Assembly: GCA_024138015.1 (NCBI GenBank)
Contig: JAMXBB010000003.1
Location: 12,708,467 to 12,772,466 of the forward strand
DNA length: 64,000 nucleotides
Direction: 5' to 3'
Origin: Lumnitzera littorea
Taxonomy: Eukaryota > Streptophyta > Magnoliopsida > Myrtales > Combretaceae
Of the stretch, positions 48,301 through 61,136 are shown one piece after another (position 1 is the first letter of the stretch; every line of letters begins with the position of its first letter). Both the position numbers and the translations under genes were made by a program. The notes under the pieces are model-generated. The model was not told where the DNA came from and searched no databases. It saw only the letters and a list, made by a program, of their open reading frames with translations.

Positions 48301-51300
48301 GAAGCACTGCTTTTGAGTATGTAGACAACATAGTTAACTCTCCTTTCAACATGAACCTTAAATAACGTAACATTCCTCTCAAGCTTCTTAATATACCTTC
48401 CAGCATCTAGTAGATTAGTTATTATGGCATAAAATGCCTTGACAAATCCCATTAATATACATAACTAATAAGTTCACACATAACTATGTGGCATAAAGAG
48501 TCCACCAGTATCTATATATACCACTCTAATACCAATGAACCAATCAAGGAAACTAAGTATGCCAAACGATAAGATATTAGGCCACAAATTAATACTGCTC
48601 ATAGCTAGCATTATCCCTAAATTTAATATAAGATCATATTCTAGCTCATCATAATATTAACAACATAACTTGTACCTATTCTTGCAAAAAACTTGAATTC
48701 AAGAAAAGTAAGACTAAGCTTAGTAAGCTCATGCATATATCAAGCAATTCAATCGTGTACATGCCTCACAATTCTAATGTAGAGAATATAATGGGTTATC
48801 ACCTATAGTTTAGTTGATTGATACGATACAGTATTGACGTCTTAAGATTTAGAGTAACACATGACTTTGAAACACACACATGTGCACATATATAAATATA
48901 CACATATATGCACACATACATACACACACACACATACATAAGTATATACAATTTTTGGTACTCTTACAGACAAATGGTTCCACAACTAGCCACATTGTTC
49001 CATGGTTACTATCATATCATCCATTGACTTGCAGGTCTACTACAATTGTCCTTGCAAAGTAGCTCATTACACTAATATGACTTAGCTATAGCTTCCTTCT
49101 AACTAAACTTGTAGCTATAATAAACCCCTTGATTGGCAACTTGTTAACATGAATAGTAATCTACCACATCCTTTTAGTAAATTGATCTACTTAAGACACT
49201 GTAATTTACTAAATAATAGAAGCCTAGCCAACTACGAGTAGTCCCTTCATATAGCTAAACACAACTATCACATTAAATCAATTATTAGTTCAATTAGGTT
49301 CATCGATTTCTTCTAACTTAGCATGAGCAAGTAATATATAAAGTAACTATGTATTTGGAATGGGCTTTTCAATAATTTATTGTAAATCCACAACTTTGGA
49401 TCCTGTGTTCAGTATATGTTGCAAGTAAGCTTAAATTTCATTTATGATTCCCCAAATGTTTGTTAAGGCTTCTACCATATGAAATTATTTACCCATTTAG
49501 TACTAACATATTAGTTAACTACACATTGACCTAAAAATTATACTTTTACCTGACACATTTATTCTTGATATGATGTTATTATCATTAGTATTATCAAGGT
49601 TCTTATTCTTGTTAAAGTAAAATAGGTTAATTACATAATAGGAATAAAATCATTTTACAAACTATAATAAATATGTACGTTATAAGGTAGACTTATTATA
49701 TAATACGTAATAGAGAAATCACATTATATCATAAAACTAGTTTATTACTAAATGCTTCTTTAGTAACATAAGTATAAAATAACATCAAACTATTCTTCTT
49801 CTTCTTCTTCTTCTTCCGGACCTACTTATCTTGTCGGTTCACCATGCTGGTTGTCGGATTCTCACATCCTTATCATCCCCAGTGCAGCGCCGGTATTGTT
49901 TTCTATAACGTGTAAAGCACCTCACCATATAGATTTTGCCGGCCTTTACGTGAAAGGCCTTCATTTAATTATCTGTTACAGTTTGCTTCAACTTTGCCAC
50001 AAGAGAAGAAATATATCACTGTTAATGAATTTAAACCGATTAAACTCGCAAAAAATGTACTGAATTGACTTGTGATTTTAAATACTAGAGTTACATCATT
50101 TTCTCCTCATCTTGTCCCTACTAGGGATTGTTTTATGAATAAAATGTTATATGGAATATTCATGTAGTGCGGATTCGCTTTCTTTTGGGTGTTTGTGCAT
50201 ACACTTGAGTGAGGGTTATCGACAGAACCTCATGGCTCTCCACTTATTCCATTTAAAATTTTACCGGATTACTGAAGAGTTGCCGGAACGGGACTTGGGT
50301 TTAAGTGACGAAAAATGTAGGATATAAAACTCTTGAAGAAATTGAGATTTTAGTTAGTGGAATTTTCTCAGGAGTAAATGATGGAAGAATTATTAGGGTT
50401 AATGTATCGTAAATTTTAGAGAATTACTAAATTAAATAAGTACTGAGTTATTTTTTTTACTATTTATTAAAATTAAAATAGATCATATTATCATTAAAAC
50501 TATTATAATATAATAATATCAATATCGTTAGTATAACGAGATTCAATCGTGTTGGAATATTCCTTCACCATTGCTTAAATATAAATATTAATTCAAGAAA
50601 AAAGAAGAAGAATATATTGTGTTGTCACATCAATTTGATGGATTGGTAGGCACAATATCTTCTGAACATTATGGATGTATAGTCGGATTCGATGGTTATG
50701 ATGATTTCATGGCTTTACAACAAATTTGAAGTGGAACCCTATGATGAAATAAAAGCAATCATTATCGAGGACAAATTCGAAAATGATCCTCATGTTCAAA
50801 GAAGCAATAATTTGGTTGTACATCACTTAGTAAAGAGAGCAAGATTAGTAGTACAAAGCAATTATTTTATTTTTCACGAGAAGTTTCAAATTTTATTAAA
50901 GGTTATAAAAATGAAGAATATATCAATAATTGCTCAAGGCATTCATTAATAAATTGAAGAAAGAAAATTTTTCATTTTTTTTCCTCAATTTTATCATGTT
51001 GTCTATAATCAAAATATATAAAAATGTAAAAGATTTACTTTTTAAGATCTTTAATACAGGATTTTATCCTTTTCAAATTTGGTCGCTTTCTTCATTTTCT
51101 TTACCTTTCTTCATTTCTTTCTTTCTTTTGTTTTTTTCCTTTCAACAACTACATCGGCTACTTTGAGAATATAAATTTTCATCCTTGCATGTGAGTAATT
51201 AAATCTTTATATTGTCGTTTTTTTTAGATAAAAGAAGAAACGTAAAGCATTTTATATGGGAGATTGATTCTCTCAATTTTTCTCAATTTATTTTAATATT

Positions 51301-51779
51301 ATCACATGTAATTAATGTTTAAAATTATAAAACATATAATGTAATGATAATATTATAAGATATTTAAAAAATTATTATGTTTATAAGAGTTTTCTACTAC
51401 CTATGTGATTATACGATGATCGCAAATCTTTTTAGGTATGGCCTCCAAATGAACAGAGCTTCAATGATTTCGAACGGAGAAGGTTCTTGAATTAAATGAA
51501 AGGTGGCCTTTCTTACAAATCATCTTCCATTCATTATTGGAGCTTTCAACATGCGTAATCATTCCTAGACTTTTTTCCTTTTTTGGTTACTTATTATTTT
51601 TTTTTTTTTTTCATTTCACTATTTCAAATTTCGCTGAAAGTTTTATGTATAAAAATGACGCCTTATCCAAACACTGTGGGTGTAAAATGACATGATGAAT
51701 CCTTGACCAGTGTGTATGACATGAAATTAAACATTGCGACCATTTTTTTTCTCTTTTCCTTTTTACAGATGGTACACTC
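48301..51779. other. Intergenic DNA, no recognisable gene
   Basis: AT-rich with simple repeats: a CA/TA-rich tract at about 48870-48945 and a CTT microsatellite at 49793-49817. A less AT-rich patch at 49815-49960 and an 85-codon ORF at 50692-50949 (VEPYDEIKAIIIEDKFE) are not recognised. They have no neighbouring splice or homology support that I can see. Confidence 0.4.
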
Positions 51780-52010
51780 TATGCGGCGTGAGTTAAAACT
51801 TTTGAAAGATTCAAGGAAATAAATCTGAAGTAGGATATCAACTGGGGAAGAAAATTAAAGCACTTCCAAATGATAGAAAGGATGAATATCTTTATGAGAG
51901 TTCATTATCTAACTAAAACTATTGAGTACTTTCACAATTCATAACTCCGGAAACACAGCAACCAAATAGTGTTGTAGAACGGAGGAACAATAATTCAACT
52001 GATATGTTTA
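51780..52010 (+). pseudogene. Copia integrase fragment
   Basis: Residual integrase text lies in one frame. YQLGKKIKALPNDRKDEYL (from about 51836) matches the family LGKKIKxLRSDxGGEY block, and QFITPETQQPNSVVERRNN (51935-51991) matches the TPxTPQQNGVVERxN block. The catalytic D of the first block survives, but GG is replaced by KD. No adjoining gag, RT or LTR was found, so this is an isolated relic. Confidence 0.65.
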
Positions 52011-52289
52011 AGTTTGTAAAGAATGGAATAGATTTAGTAAGATTTCAAGAGAGGTTTCTAGCCAAGCTACATAATGTACATATCTCCCAGAGAATATGCC
52101 TAAAGACACGAGAATAATGATAAAATGGATAGAGTACAGTATGCTTTAGCACTTTTTTTAGGCATTTTTATTTTATTGTATTATTTATTGAAAATTATTT
52201 TTATTATTTTATTAAATTAATAAATGTGGATAGATAAAAAAATGACTTATGTCCATTGATTGATACTAACTTACAGATGAAAAGAAAAG

Positions 52290-52440
52290 CTCTCCCTTAG
52301 AACTGGTGGAAAATTGAAGTGATTCCTAGAGAGTTAAATTCAGTAGTTAATGCATTAGCTAGATAGTTCCAAGTTAGCCATGAAGATCAAGTTGAATTTT
52401 TTACTCCACTACTCTCTTGCTTATGGGTTATGTAAAGAGC
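52290..52440 (+). pseudogene. RNase H-like retroelement fragment
   Basis: The frame reads WWKIEVIPRELNSVVNALAR then TAG. It resembles the C-terminal strand-helix of retroelement RNase H, where family members read HIPRExNxxADALA. It may belong with the Copia fragment upstream or be a separate relic. Confidence 0.4.
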
Positions 52441-53283
52441 ATAAGACTTAATTTATCAATTCCTCGTAACGTACAAACTTGTTAATCATGGTTAGTGACA
52501 ATGGAGATTCTAGCTCCAACCATTTTGCACCTAGTTTAATTATGAACTAGAAGTTTATATGTATACTTTAATCTTATGAATGCATTTTTAATTCACAAAA
52601 AAAAAAGTGTAAAAATGAAAATGTAAATTGAAATTTGCACTTTCATATCTTTATGATTAACCTAACTTTACCTAATTCCATTGTCTTGCAAGACACAACA
52701 TGAGTTCAAGCTCTCATCCAAATCTAAAAAGAGACAATCTAACGTAATAATATAACAATCTTTTTAGATAATACAATTTACAAGCTAAATTTGAGGTGGA
52801 CTTATCCTTTTGACATCATATTAGATGCAATTCCATAGCAACTAACCAATGCCGCTGTGTCACTTGTAGCACAAGCATCACTATATCTCTCCTACATCCA
52901 TCAAATTATATTTTGTAATAGTACTTATATCTACAAACATCGTCTACTTTTATCACCTATTTTTTAAGCTAAATGTGGTTATTTGATTGTACAAAGAAAG
53001 TTGATACAGTGAGCTAAAATTTGTATAAGCATTTTGACATTTCTTCTTAGAGCACAATGTTATTGTAATTTAGTGGTATAAATTTGGATTTCTCTATAAG
53101 ACAAACTAGGTTTGAATTCTCCTTTCCCTAATAAAGGCTTGAGATAGAATTTTATAATGCAAAATTTTTTGTCTAACATAATTATTGCCCATATAAATTA
53201 GTGCCTTTATAGACAATAAAAAAAGCTTGACAAAGATAAAAGGGGACAACATTAGTTAATTTCTTTCTTGTTCTTGTAGAATA
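52441..53283. other. AT-rich spacer before the 10-kb Gypsy element
   Basis: No coding or repeat structure recognised beyond short homopolymers. Confidence 0.4.
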
Positions 53284-53288
53284 AATTA

Positions 53289-56274
53289 TGCAACAACTTG
53301 AAATTTTTAATAAAATCAATTATTAAAATAATTAAAGAAGGTGGCAAAGTTGGGATTAAATGGAAAGTCAAAGGGCAAATATGTTTTCATTGGGAATTTA
53401 AGAGATGCAACAGTTGGGAAGGGATACATTTATACAATACAACATATCTTTTTCTCTCTCTTCCTCTTGTAACATAACATATTTTCTCCCCTAGTCCTAC
53501 ATTTTTAAAATCTTTACCACGATCAACATCGGGAATTGAAGGTAAGTAGGAAGATTCTTTCGTTTTTAATTCATATAAAGTTAGTGTGTAATTTAACACG
53601 CAAATTATCAAAACAGTAGAGGTTAGTGCTTTTCTTGAACATGAATATCAAGAATAATGTTTGTTTGGGAACTTGAAGTTTGTTGAGTAAAGCCTTTGAT
53701 AATCATGGAAGAAAGTTGTATTAAGTAGTTGTTGTAGAAGAATTATTGATATTCTAAAATCATTCATCAAATTCTTGAGAAAAAGGAGAAGAAGAACAAG
53801 TTGTTGAAGAGATCTTCATCATTAATTAAGTTCTTTTAATTCTTCATTTGATACTTTAAGTAGTGTTTAATGTGATATTTGAAGTGGAAAGGATGTAAAT
53901 TGATGTTGGGATGCTAGTTTGGTGATGTATTTCAAAGTTGGAATGAGTTTAGAAAAGGATTCTATAATTTAGTTGAATTGGAACGAAAGGGAAAAGTTTT
54001 TGCAAAGAAAAGAATCAGGGGGATGGCTCAGTACAAGAATTAGTTTGTTGGTTCAAAAGTGAAAAAGCTCGATGGCTATAACAGGAGCTAGCTTGACAGT
54101 GATGGGCACTTGTTTGCAAGTTTGATTGCATTCTATTTCAAAATTCGTCCTAACGGTATACCACCATACCGACTAGACGATAGTTGATTAGAAATGCCTA
54201 AAACTTGTATATTTTAACCTTAAACTCATTCTTATTAAACTAAACCAAGATTAAACATGAATCAAACCTAGAAATAAACCAAAACACTAAATTAAACAAC
54301 TTATAGAGTTCGAGTAACTTAAATTGCTATTAATGGGTCTTGAATAATAGTAACTCTAAGATGATTTTAACATGGGAATAGAGTTCTAATACTTTAGTGA
54401 AATAAATTCTCATCTCAAGTTTTACTATCAAGATAAGTTGTTTAGAGAATTAAGTTTTGACCGAATTTGCTGACCCAAGTATGAGGTTACTTATTTGTTA
54501 TTATGTGTTTGATAACTATAGGTTGAAATTAATCTTAATCATGTTTGACTATTAATGTTGGTTGTTTTGGATGTATTTAGCTAGGCTTAAGTGACTAAGA
54601 GTACTAGTGACCTTAGGGTGGTATATGAAGATTGGTAAATAGCGTTGTCTGAGAGTTACTTACCAAGTTGATCTGGATAGAGTTGGGTTGTTTAATAACT
54701 TTAAGATGTTAGGGAGTATTCAACACTGAATATTTCTATTGTATAAGCTAGTTGTGTGATAGGAGGTCATGAGAGACCTCAAGCTTTAGGATGCCAAAGC
54801 TGTAATGCATGCTGGATAATTAATCAAGATAATAATTAGTTGATGATAGCATGTTCTACATATCATGTGTGATGTGCTAATTGTATACTCATGCATTTGT
54901 GCTTGCAAAACTTCATACTAGTTAATTTCGCTTACTCTTTGGGGACCCCTATTTCTAAATCTTGGTACATCAGGAGATTAGGACTATTATGATGACTTAA
55001 GATATGACCTTGTTTACGATGTTGAAGATGAAGACGATTACACCTACTATGAGGAATAGTGGAAATGTTTGGTTGTGAAGGTTAAGAATATATAGTAGAT
55101 AAGAATTCCTTAAGAGTTGTTGATTCCTAATATGTGACTGATAGTTGTGTTTGTACTAAGAGCACGTAAGACTCCGTTGTTAGCTTGTTACTCTAGTATA
55201 GATTAAAGGAGCATGACAGACTCCTTTAATGACATTGTGATTTGATGACTATGTAAGGAAAGATTGATTAGCCGCTTATGATATGATTTAGAGAATTATG
55301 TGATAGGAATCAACCTCTTGGATTGATTACAAGAAGCTGAGCTAGAAGACTTCAAGAGCTCGTATAGAAAATACTAGCTCGAAACCATAGCCGAAATGGG
55401 GAATCTTATCCCAATCCGGCCACTTGTCGACCTGTCTCTTAGATCTTCACATTTGTCCAACAAGCTTTTGCCCAATAGCAAAGTCCTAATCTAAGAGATA
55501 GCCCAGAACTAGCTGAGTTGAGCTACCAACCTGACCCACTAGCATCTAACTTCAAGATAGCTAACCTTTTGCTAAGCTGATTGGCTCCTGACCCGATCCA
55601 GATCAGGTCGGCCCTTGACTGTAACGCATTCCTGCTTTCGTATACGTTCTATCATATCCTAGATGTCCAACTATCAAGCGACACATATCTTCTGACATAA
55701 TGTTCTAAAATGATTTTTTCTTTTTCATACTGTATATTCTTTGTCTCTTTTATCCCTTTTAGTATGTCTTGTGTAACCTAATGTAGAATACTCTTTTGTC
55801 TTTTCATATAGTAGAATAACCCTAGTAAGCAAGTATATAAACCCCCACTTTCTTTATATGCAAATTTCATATCCTTTTCAATACAGAAATTACTTATTTG
55901 AGCAACCTTAGTGTTCTTGTTATTCAACTCTTATCTATTCCCTTTAACAAGGAGTAGTGGTGAGTGACCCTTCAATTCGGACTGGTATGTCATATTCGGC
56001 GGATTATAAGCCGAATAGGATCGAGTGGTGAGTTATATCTATTCGATAGCTGTCCGGACTTTGCTAACCTTTTTCCTATTTGTTTGTTTTGCTTTATTGT
56101 GTTGCCTCTTCGTATGTTCCACCTCAAAGACGCATCATTATGTTATAACAGTATGGTTTGTAACTTACTTATTAAATGAATTTGAGGTTCTTATCAAATT
56201 CTAAGCCTCCGGGTGTTAGTACCTCAATATTAACATGTAACATGCTGTAGTGAGCCCAGTTTTATGGCATTACA
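53289..56274 (+). repeat. 5' LTR of the 10-kb Gypsy element, with nested insertion
   Basis: Aligns along its length with 61137-63325; for example TTTTTAATAAAATCAATTAT at both starts, and a pair of similar CATTACA ends. After subtracting the nested 837-bp solo LTR and one TSD copy, its length (about 2.14 kb) agrees with the 3' LTR (2.19 kb). It ends CATTACA at 56274. Confidence 0.9.
55301..56137. mobile_element. Solo LTR nested in the 5' LTR of the Gypsy element
   Basis: The 837-bp insertion begins TGATAGGAATC and ends GACGCATCA, flanked by an exact 5-bp duplication TTATG (55296-55300 and 56138-56142). Removing it with one TSD restores GAGAATTATG/TTATAACAGTATGG. That aligns with GAGAATTATGTAATAATAGT in the 3' LTR. 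A TATA-like TATATAAACCCCC at about 55834 suggests the LTR reads on the + strand. It is unrelated to the split solo LTR at 22830-30187. No internal retrotransposon sequence remains. Confidence 0.9.
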
Positions 56275-56281
56275 GCTTAAG

Positions 56282-56294
56282 TAGTACCAAAGCT
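56282..56294 (+). promoter_or_regulatory. Degenerate primer binding site
   Basis: TAGTACCAAAGCT follows the 5' LTR after seven bases and matches the tRNA-iMet-type TGGTATCAGAGCT at 10 of 13 positions. All three mismatches are transitions. Confidence 0.55.
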
Positions 56295-56502
56295 CAGGTC
56301 AATTGATCATTAAACAATTAGGCTGATGATCTTTAGGATGGTGAGCTGTGAAGAGAGTGGGTAAAATGGGGAACGAGTAGATGTAGAATATATTCTTTAG
56401 ACTTCTCTTGCAAGTTAACTATTGTTAATTATATTCTTTGTTTTCAATTGTTCTTTCTTTTAGTTAACGATTGTTAACTTTTATTTGTTTCCTTTGTACA
56501 AT

Positions 56503-59500
56503 ATGGCAAGAAGATTTACGGGGTATTCCTTACTAGACTCTATGAGTGTGAATCTAAAAGAGGAGGGTAGCACTCAGATGTAGCCCCCACTTATACCTAA
56601 TGCTGCTTAACTGTTGGAGGCTATGAATGGTTTGATTAGGGTAATGATACAGTAACACTATTAGATACAAGCTGATGTTCAGGCCTTACAAAATAATGCT
56701 GATGCTTACGAACATGAGAGGTAGGTGTAGGTTGAGAAGGAGATTAGTCAAGACAGGGATAGATAAGGCAGTGTAATTACCTTAGATAGGTTTGTGAAGT
56801 TGGCTAGAGAGTTCCACCCAAGACCTAATGATTATTTGGCTATTGAGACATAGATGAGGGACTTATAGAAAGCATTTGTAGCATTTGAGGTGCTTGAGGA
56901 TAGGAGAGTTGACTTTGTTATGTACCTTTCAAGAGGTAATGTTATAGCTTGGTGGGTAGCTAAGCAGAAATTGATTAGGGAACTGATTACTTAAGAGGTG
57001 CTTGGGGAACTTATGGTAGCTGTTTATTTCCATTGTTTGCACAAAACCAAAGTATGGAGGAGTATGAGATAATACCAAATAGGTTAACTAGATTCATGCC
57101 AAAGGCTCTGAGAGCCAATGACATAACAAGAACTTAGAGGTTTGTTTTCAAGTTAAAGTTGAATCTGCAGCACAAAGGTGGAGTCCTTCTAGCTGTTTAG
57201 ATATGGATATGTGGTTGATAAGGTAAAATACCTAGAGTGGAGTCATAAGAGGACAAATGAGATGTTTGCTAAGATTAGGGAAGAGGCCAGCATTGAGTGG
57301 TGGACTATCAGATAGAGGGAAGAGGCCTAGGGTAATACCAACTAGACTTATGGTCATGTCTACGCTAGTTCAAACGAGAGTGCCCATGCCAATTATGGAA
57401 AAGAGGTACACTAGATGTTTTGGACCCCATGATATGAAAGATTGTAAGTAGCCAAAGGGAGCTTGTTTTATGTATGGGTAAACAAGTTATCCTACAGTGT
57501 TCTATTATAGGTGTAAGCAAAGGGGTGATAGGATGGTAGACTATAAGGAATCGAGTGATTAGGTAGTTTTAGTAGCATAGATTGATAGACCTTAGAGTTT
57601 AGCTTTATGGAGTAGGCAAAATGCAGGAGGACTACGTTAGAGATCTGCGAGCTGTGTTTATGCATTACAGCATTAAGACTTACTTAACATTGACAATATA
57701 GTAGGTACGCTTGTTGTATACTCTACTAATGCGTATGTTCTTTTTTCAATAGTGGTGTATTGCATTCTTGAATGTTTGAATCTTTTATACATGTTTATAG
57801 TTTATGTGTTAAAATGTTGGAATCGAGTTTGGTTATAAGTGCACCCATAGGCAATGGAGCTATATTGAATTGAATTTGTAGAGATGTGAAAGTGGAAGTA
57901 GAAGTAAGGGTGCTGCTGATTGATGTGTTAGTGATGGAGATGAATTACTTTGATGTCATTTTGGGTGTAAAATGGTTAGTAAGACACCATGCTATTATCA
58001 ATGGTAAGAATTTGTTAGTGCACTTCAAACCATTAGGGGAGACACCATCTAGCTATAAGATTGAGGTGTAGAGACCATTGAGTTTGCCTACTTATGAGTT
58101 ATGGGAAAGGGCTATTGTAGCAGTTATAAGTATAGAAGAAATTCAAGAAACTAATTGGAATTAGGTACCTATAGTCAGGGAGTATCCTAAATATTCCTAA
58201 AAGATTTGCCAAAATTGTCAACTAGATAGAGTAATTGAGTTTGGAATTGACTTAATGCCAGATTCCATAGCTATCTCTAAAGCAATATATAGGATGGCAC
58301 AGACTAAATTAGCAGAGTAAAAAACCCAATTATAGGACTTGTTGGATAAGGGATTTATAAGATCAAGTGTGTTGCCTTGGGGAGCCTTGACATTATTTGT
58401 TAGGAAGAAGGATGGAAGCATGAGGATATGTATAGACTATCGGGAATTGAACAAGATCACCATAAGGAACAAGTATCCCCTCTTGAGAATTGATAACTTA
58501 TTTGATTAGTTAAAGTGTGCTCAAGTATTATCTAAAATAGATTTAAGATCTAAGTACCACTAGTTGAAGATAAAAGAAGAGGATATGAAGAAGACAACAT
58601 TTATGACACGTTATTGATGCTATGAGTTTAGAGTGATGCCATTTGAGCTTACTAATGCTCGATATCTTTTATGGACTAAATAGATAGAGTTTTTTAGGAC
58701 TTCCTAGGTAAATTTGTAGTAGTGTTCATAGATGATATCTTAATATACTCCAAGATTCGAAAAAAGCACCTCGAGTTGGCTTTGGGTACATTAAAGAAAG
58801 AGAGGTTAGGCTAAAGAAATGAGAGTTTCGGTAGAGAAGGTAACATTTCTAGGTCATGTGATCAACAAAGATGGCGTTTCAGTGGACTTAGATAAGATAA
58901 AAGCTACGATAGATTGGCAAGTACCAAAGACAACTATAGATATAAGAAGTGTCATGGGGTTAGCTAAATACTACAAAAGATTTTTGGAGGGATTCTCTAA
59001 TTTGGCTATTCCACTTATGAGGCTGACAAAAAAAAAAAAAAAAAAAGAAAAATAAGAAAAAGAAAAACATGAAAGTGAAGTTTCAATGGGATGATTGGTA
59101 TGAGTGGAGTTTCTAGAGTTTAAAGGAGAAGTAGGTTGTAGCTCCAGTACTAACATTACCTAGTAATAGGGAGGATTTTACCATTTATAGTGATACGTTA
59201 TTATAAGGTTTAGGCTGTGTACCGATATATAATGATAAGTAATAGCTTACGCATTTAGATAGTTGAAACTGTATGAAAGAAATTACTCGATGCATGATAT
59301 AGAATTGGTTGTAGTTATCCTTAAAATTTTAAAGGCTCGATCTTTATGGAGAGAAGTATAAAATCTATATTGACCAGAAGAGCCTTAAGTATATTTTCAC
59401 TCAAAAGAAACTTAACATGAGACAAAGGCCATGAATGGAATTAATTAAGGACTATGATGTGGAGATACTATATCACCCGGGTAAGGCCAATGTAGTGATA

Positions 59501-61080
59501 GACGTACTTAATAGAAGAAGATAAGGTAAGTTAGTTGCTATGATCACTACTTAGAAACACTTGATAGAAGACATGCATAGGTTGGAGTTGGAGACAATGA
59601 CATAGGGTTTGGGAGCTCGCTTGGCTAATCTAAAACTATAGCTAATACTAATTGACAAAATCGAGACTGCATAGGTTGATGATGTGGGAATTGAGGAGAT
59701 AAAACAAAGGATGGATAAAGGAAAGGCACAAAAGTTGAATTTGGATATTGATGGCATGTTGAGGTATTGGAATTGATTATGTGTATAAAGTCAGTTAAAG
59801 CTGAAGCATGAAATGCTAAAAGAGGTTCACTATTCTGGGTACTCTATACACCTAGGCAATATTAAAATGTATAAGGATCTTAAGAGTTATTATTGTTGGA
59901 GTGGTATTAAAAGTGAGATAGTAGAGTATGTAGCTCAGTATCAAATTTGTCGGTTAATTCAGATAGAACACCAACGACCCGCTGAGCAGTTATAACCATT
60001 ATTCGAACTTGAATAGAAATGGGAACACATGGCTATAGATTTCGTTATAGTCCTTTTGAGGGAAGTGGTAATACATGATGCGGTATGGGTAATTGTTGAC
60101 AAGGTAGCAATGTCTGCCCATTTTATATCCATTAAGAACGGGTGTACACTTGAGAAATTGGCAAAGTTGTACTTTTAAGAGATTATGAGGCTTCATGATA
60201 TGCTTGTATCCATAGTTTCAAATTGGGACACTAGATTTGTTGGTAAGTTTTGGAGAAGCCTATGCAAGACCTTGGAAACCAAATTACGCTTCAATATAGC
60301 TTTCTACCTACAAACCGATGAGTATTAAAAAAGAACTAATCAGATACTAGAAGATTTGTTGAGTGCTTGTGCCTTAGATCCTGGCGGGAATTAGGATGAC
60401 CATCTACCATTGGCTGACTTTGCTTATAATGATAGCTATTAAGTAACCATTCAAATGGCACCTTATAAAGTGTTATATGGTAGGCAATGCAAGTCTCCTA
60501 TACATTAGGATAAGGTGGATGAAAAAAAAGTGTTGGGTCTCAAGTTAGTTTAGGATGTTGTTGATAAGGTCAAGATGATAAGGTAAAGGATACAGTCAGC
60601 TTAGAGTCACTAGAAGAGTTATGTTGATAAGAGACATGGGCCATTAGAGTTTTGGGTTGATGACTTTGTGTTGCTATGAGTATCACCAATCGAAGGAATA
60701 GTGAAGTTTGGACTTAGAGGCAAACTTAGTCTAAGATATGTGGATCGTTTAAAATTTTGGAGAGAATTAGCAATGTGGCTTATAGCTTTGCCCTACTACC
60801 CAGTTTGATAGGTATACATGATGTCTTTCATATGTCCATGTTGAAGAAGCATATTAAGAATCCGATTAGAAGTTAGTGTTGGAACCATTAGACATAAGGC
60901 CAAACTTGACAACAATAGAACGGGCCTATTTAGATTGTAAACACAAATATGTAGAAGTTGAGAAGGCATTAGATAGGACATGTTATGGTCTAAAGGAGTA
61001 ATCAGGTAGAGAAAGAGGTTAATTGGGAGCTACAAGAAGAAGTATCCTAAGCTCTATAGTGAATCAAGTAACTATTGAGG
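56503..61080 (+). pseudogene. Gypsy gag-pol remnant with degenerate chromodomain
   Basis: Gag begins at an ATG at 56503 (MARRFTGYSLLDSMSVNLKE), with a broken zinc knuckle near 57415-57445. The protease region at 57886-58071 has FDVILGVKWLVRHHAII. RT has RICIDYRELNKITIRNKYPL (58423-58482) and an intact FIDDILIYS active site (58725-58751). The RT/RNase H junction at 58819-59030 has KVTFLGHVINKDGVSVD. Integrase has the His/Cys zinc-binding region at 59813-59995 and catalytic-core text to about 60500. A chromodomain-like end lies at 60880-61060 (VEKEVNWELQEEV, KKYPKLY). Frames are broken by indels and many stops, mostly TAG at Gln sites (56581, 58507, 58561, 58695). It cannot encode a working polyprotein. 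Confidence 0.88.
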
Positions 61081-61100
61081 ACGAATATTCATTTTAGGTT

Positions 61101-61118
61101 GGGGGGGGGGGGGGGGGG
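61101..61118 (+). repeat. G18 homopolymer
   Basis: Eighteen consecutive G just upstream of the PPT of the Gypsy element. The length is uncertain because such runs are error-prone in sequencing. Confidence 0.85.
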
Positions 61119-61124
61119 CTGGTG

Positions 61125-61136
61125 TTTGGGGGAGAA
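61125..61136 (+). promoter_or_regulatory. Polypurine tract of the 10-kb Gypsy element
   Basis: TTTGGGGGAGAA ends directly at the 3' LTR start TGTCATAACC. Confidence 0.75.

Noticed and set aside
49815..49960. Less AT-rich patch after a CTT microsatellite, considered as an exon
   Set aside because: The translation is not recognisable and no consistent splice sites or continuing frame were found.
50692..50949. 85-codon ORF considered as a host gene fragment
   Set aside because: No family recognised, no upstream or downstream exon context, and it is embedded in retroelement debris.
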